5,107 nt of DNA from contig DAOVXH010000143.1 of assembly GCA_030636255.1 (NCBI GenBank), positions 1-5,107 of the forward strand, in the 5' to 3' direction. Of this stretch, positions 4,297 to 5,107 are shown in pieces. The notes below the pieces were generated by a model that was not told the origin of the DNA, did no database searches, and was given only the letters and a program-made list of their open reading frames with translations. The position numbers and the translations under genes are program-made. Origin of the DNA: Methanomassiliicoccales archaeon (GTDB lineage: Archaea > Thermoplasmatota > Thermoplasmata > SG8-5). The number at the start of each line of letters is the position of its first letter. The first letter of the stretch is position 1.

Positions 4297-5037
4297 CTAT
4301 TCTTCTTGCTTTTTTGCTGCCTCTTCCTTATTGGCTTCATCCCTGGCCTTCAGTGCCTCTCTATCTCTGATCTTTGGCTCTTCGTCCACAACAGGAATTT
4401 CTTCCTCTTCCATGAGCCTGAGAAAATTGGCTGGAACATTCTCGGCAACATAAACTGTATTGCCTGCCTTTCCGATAATAATGTCATCATCGCCCATTGC
4501 TTTGGCATTGATTTCGAATATTAAAGGTTCAGGATCACGAACTTTTCCAGCAACAACGGCGGATTCAATGGTCTTGCTAAGATGGACCTTTTTCCTGTCT
4601 GATGGCATCAATCCTGTTTCCAAAAGAATATCCTTCTCTTCCTTAGTTGTTGGGAAATATAAGAATTCCGGAACCCCTCTGGTAGGTAAATCAAGTTCCA
4701 CGTCAACTGAATGAGCATAGGTGGCGCGAATCATTCCATCCCTGAACTGATACCTGCCTTTTGGGTCTGTATCAATGATTGCCAGCACATGGTGTGGCTT
4801 TAACCATTTGAAGCGTCTCTGTTTGTTCTTAACCTCATTTATGAAGTCTTCCAGGTCAACCCAGCCTTGCTTGTTCATTCTAAGACCGTATCGTTCTGGA
4901 AAATGTCTCAGCACGCCGGCCATGGTTCTTCCTAATTTATCCAGTTCTTCCTCGTTCATTAAAAAACGGCCTTGCTCGCCACATATTGGGCAATCTTCCT
5001 GTCTGAAATATCCGTGAGTTCTGCATTCTTTGAGCAT
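4297..5037 (-). CDS. kptA: RNA 2'-phosphotransferase (Tpt1/KptA family)
   Basis: Tpt1/KptA uses NAD+ to remove an internal 2'-phosphate from RNA, giving ADP-ribose 1'',2''-cyclic phosphate and nicotinamide. Residues 5-19 (C5, H8, C16, C19 in CRTHG...CPIC) form the zinc-ribbon-like start common in archaeal members. GVLRHFPERYGL (41-52) carries the catalytic Arg44-His45 pair. QGWVDLEDFI (57-66), DPKGRYQF (91-98) and GMIRATYAHS (101-110, Arg104) are family motifs, and RKKVHLSKT (148-156) and VYVAENVPANFL (195-206) complete the NAD+-binding half. The usual LYHGT segment is LYFPT (126-130), so its His and Gly are replaced. Residues 207-246 form a charged tail beyond the normal end. The gene is monocistronic here, with its own TATA box and ribosome binding site, and converges on the fRMsr gene. 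Its role in archaea, where no 2'-phosphate-leaving tRNA ligase is general, is unsettled. Confidence 0.93.
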   Translation of the reverse strand: MLKECRTHGYFRQEDCPICGEQGRFLMNEEELDKLGRTMAGVLRHFPERYGLRMNKQGWVDLEDFINEVKNKQRRFKWLKPHHVLAIIDTDPKGRYQFRDGMIRATYAHSVDVELDLPTRGVPEFLYFPTTKEEKDILLETGLMPSDRKKVHLSKTIESAVVAGKVRDPEPLIFEINAKAMGDDDIIIGKAGNTVYVAENVPANFLRLMEEEEIPVVDEEPKIRDREALKARDEANKEEAAKKQEE

Positions 5038-5042
5038 AATAG

Positions 5043-5050
5043 CCCCCCTT
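5043..5050 (-). promoter_or_regulatory. G-run ribosome binding site of the KptA gene
   Basis: On the minus strand AAGGGGGG ends five bases before the ATG at 5035-5037. A run of six G is an unusual variant of the GGAGG core, but the spacing is right and no better site exists. Confidence 0.55.
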
Positions 5051-5076
5051 AAGAGAACCCGATATTAGAGAGGCAC

Positions 5077-5089
5077 ATATAATATATTT
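5077..5089 (-). promoter_or_regulatory. TATA box of the KptA gene
   Basis: On the minus strand AAATATATTATAT is the strongest TATA-like sequence in the window. It would start transcription near 5057, leaving a leader of about 20 bases that contains the ribosome binding site. The remaining bases to 5107 show nothing recognisable. Confidence 0.6.
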
Positions 5090-5107
5090 CGCCTGAAAAT
5101 TATCATC

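Overview
The window looks like chromosomal DNA from an archaeon, most likely a euryarchaeal lineage; Thermoplasmatota is a guess. The evidence is archaeal-only ribosomal proteins in an archaeal gene order (L7Ae, S28e, L24e, then nucleoside diphosphate kinase), an archaeal-type RNA 2'-phosphotransferase with a zinc-finger start, GGTG/GGTGAT-type ribosome binding sites, and TATA-like boxes about 25 bp upstream of gene starts. Coding density is high and no mobile element, CRISPR array, tRNA or rRNA was seen.

Layout. Positions 1-1148, minus strand: a tight ribosomal operon, read L7Ae > S28e > L24e > ndk, with ndk running off the left edge. Its leader (about 1149-1254) contains a bulged hairpin just upstream of the L7Ae ribosome binding site. 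Positions 1264-2004, minus strand: a two-domain acyltransferase of the GNAT fold that resembles the glycine N-acyltransferase (GLYAT) family and is probably transcribed leaderless. Positions 2005-2123: an AT-rich divergent promoter region. Positions 2124-3170, plus strand: a 348-residue protein of unknown function, with a basic N-terminus, a very long Pro/Glu/Ala-rich disordered middle and a small helical C-terminal module. Positions 3213-4007, plus strand: a two-gene unit joined as TAAATG, made of an AhpD-like CxxC protein and a free-methionine-(R)-sulfoxide reductase of the GAF fold. Positions 4008-4296: a non-coding convergent gap unusually rich in inverted repeats. Positions 4297-5037, minus strand: the Tpt1/KptA RNA 2'-phosphotransferase with its own promoter.

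How the genes relate. The left block is core translation plus nucleotide supply. L7Ae also binds kink-turns in guide RNAs, so its leader hairpin is a reasonable place to look for autoregulation. The AhpD-like/fRMsr pair reads as a small oxidative-repair unit: one protein carries the complete AhpD Glu/CxxC/His set, and the other reduces oxidised free methionine but lacks one of the three cysteines of the E. coli enzyme. The points most worth a second look are that pair, the structured gap at 4009-4190, the proline-rich protein and the GLYAT-like enzyme.
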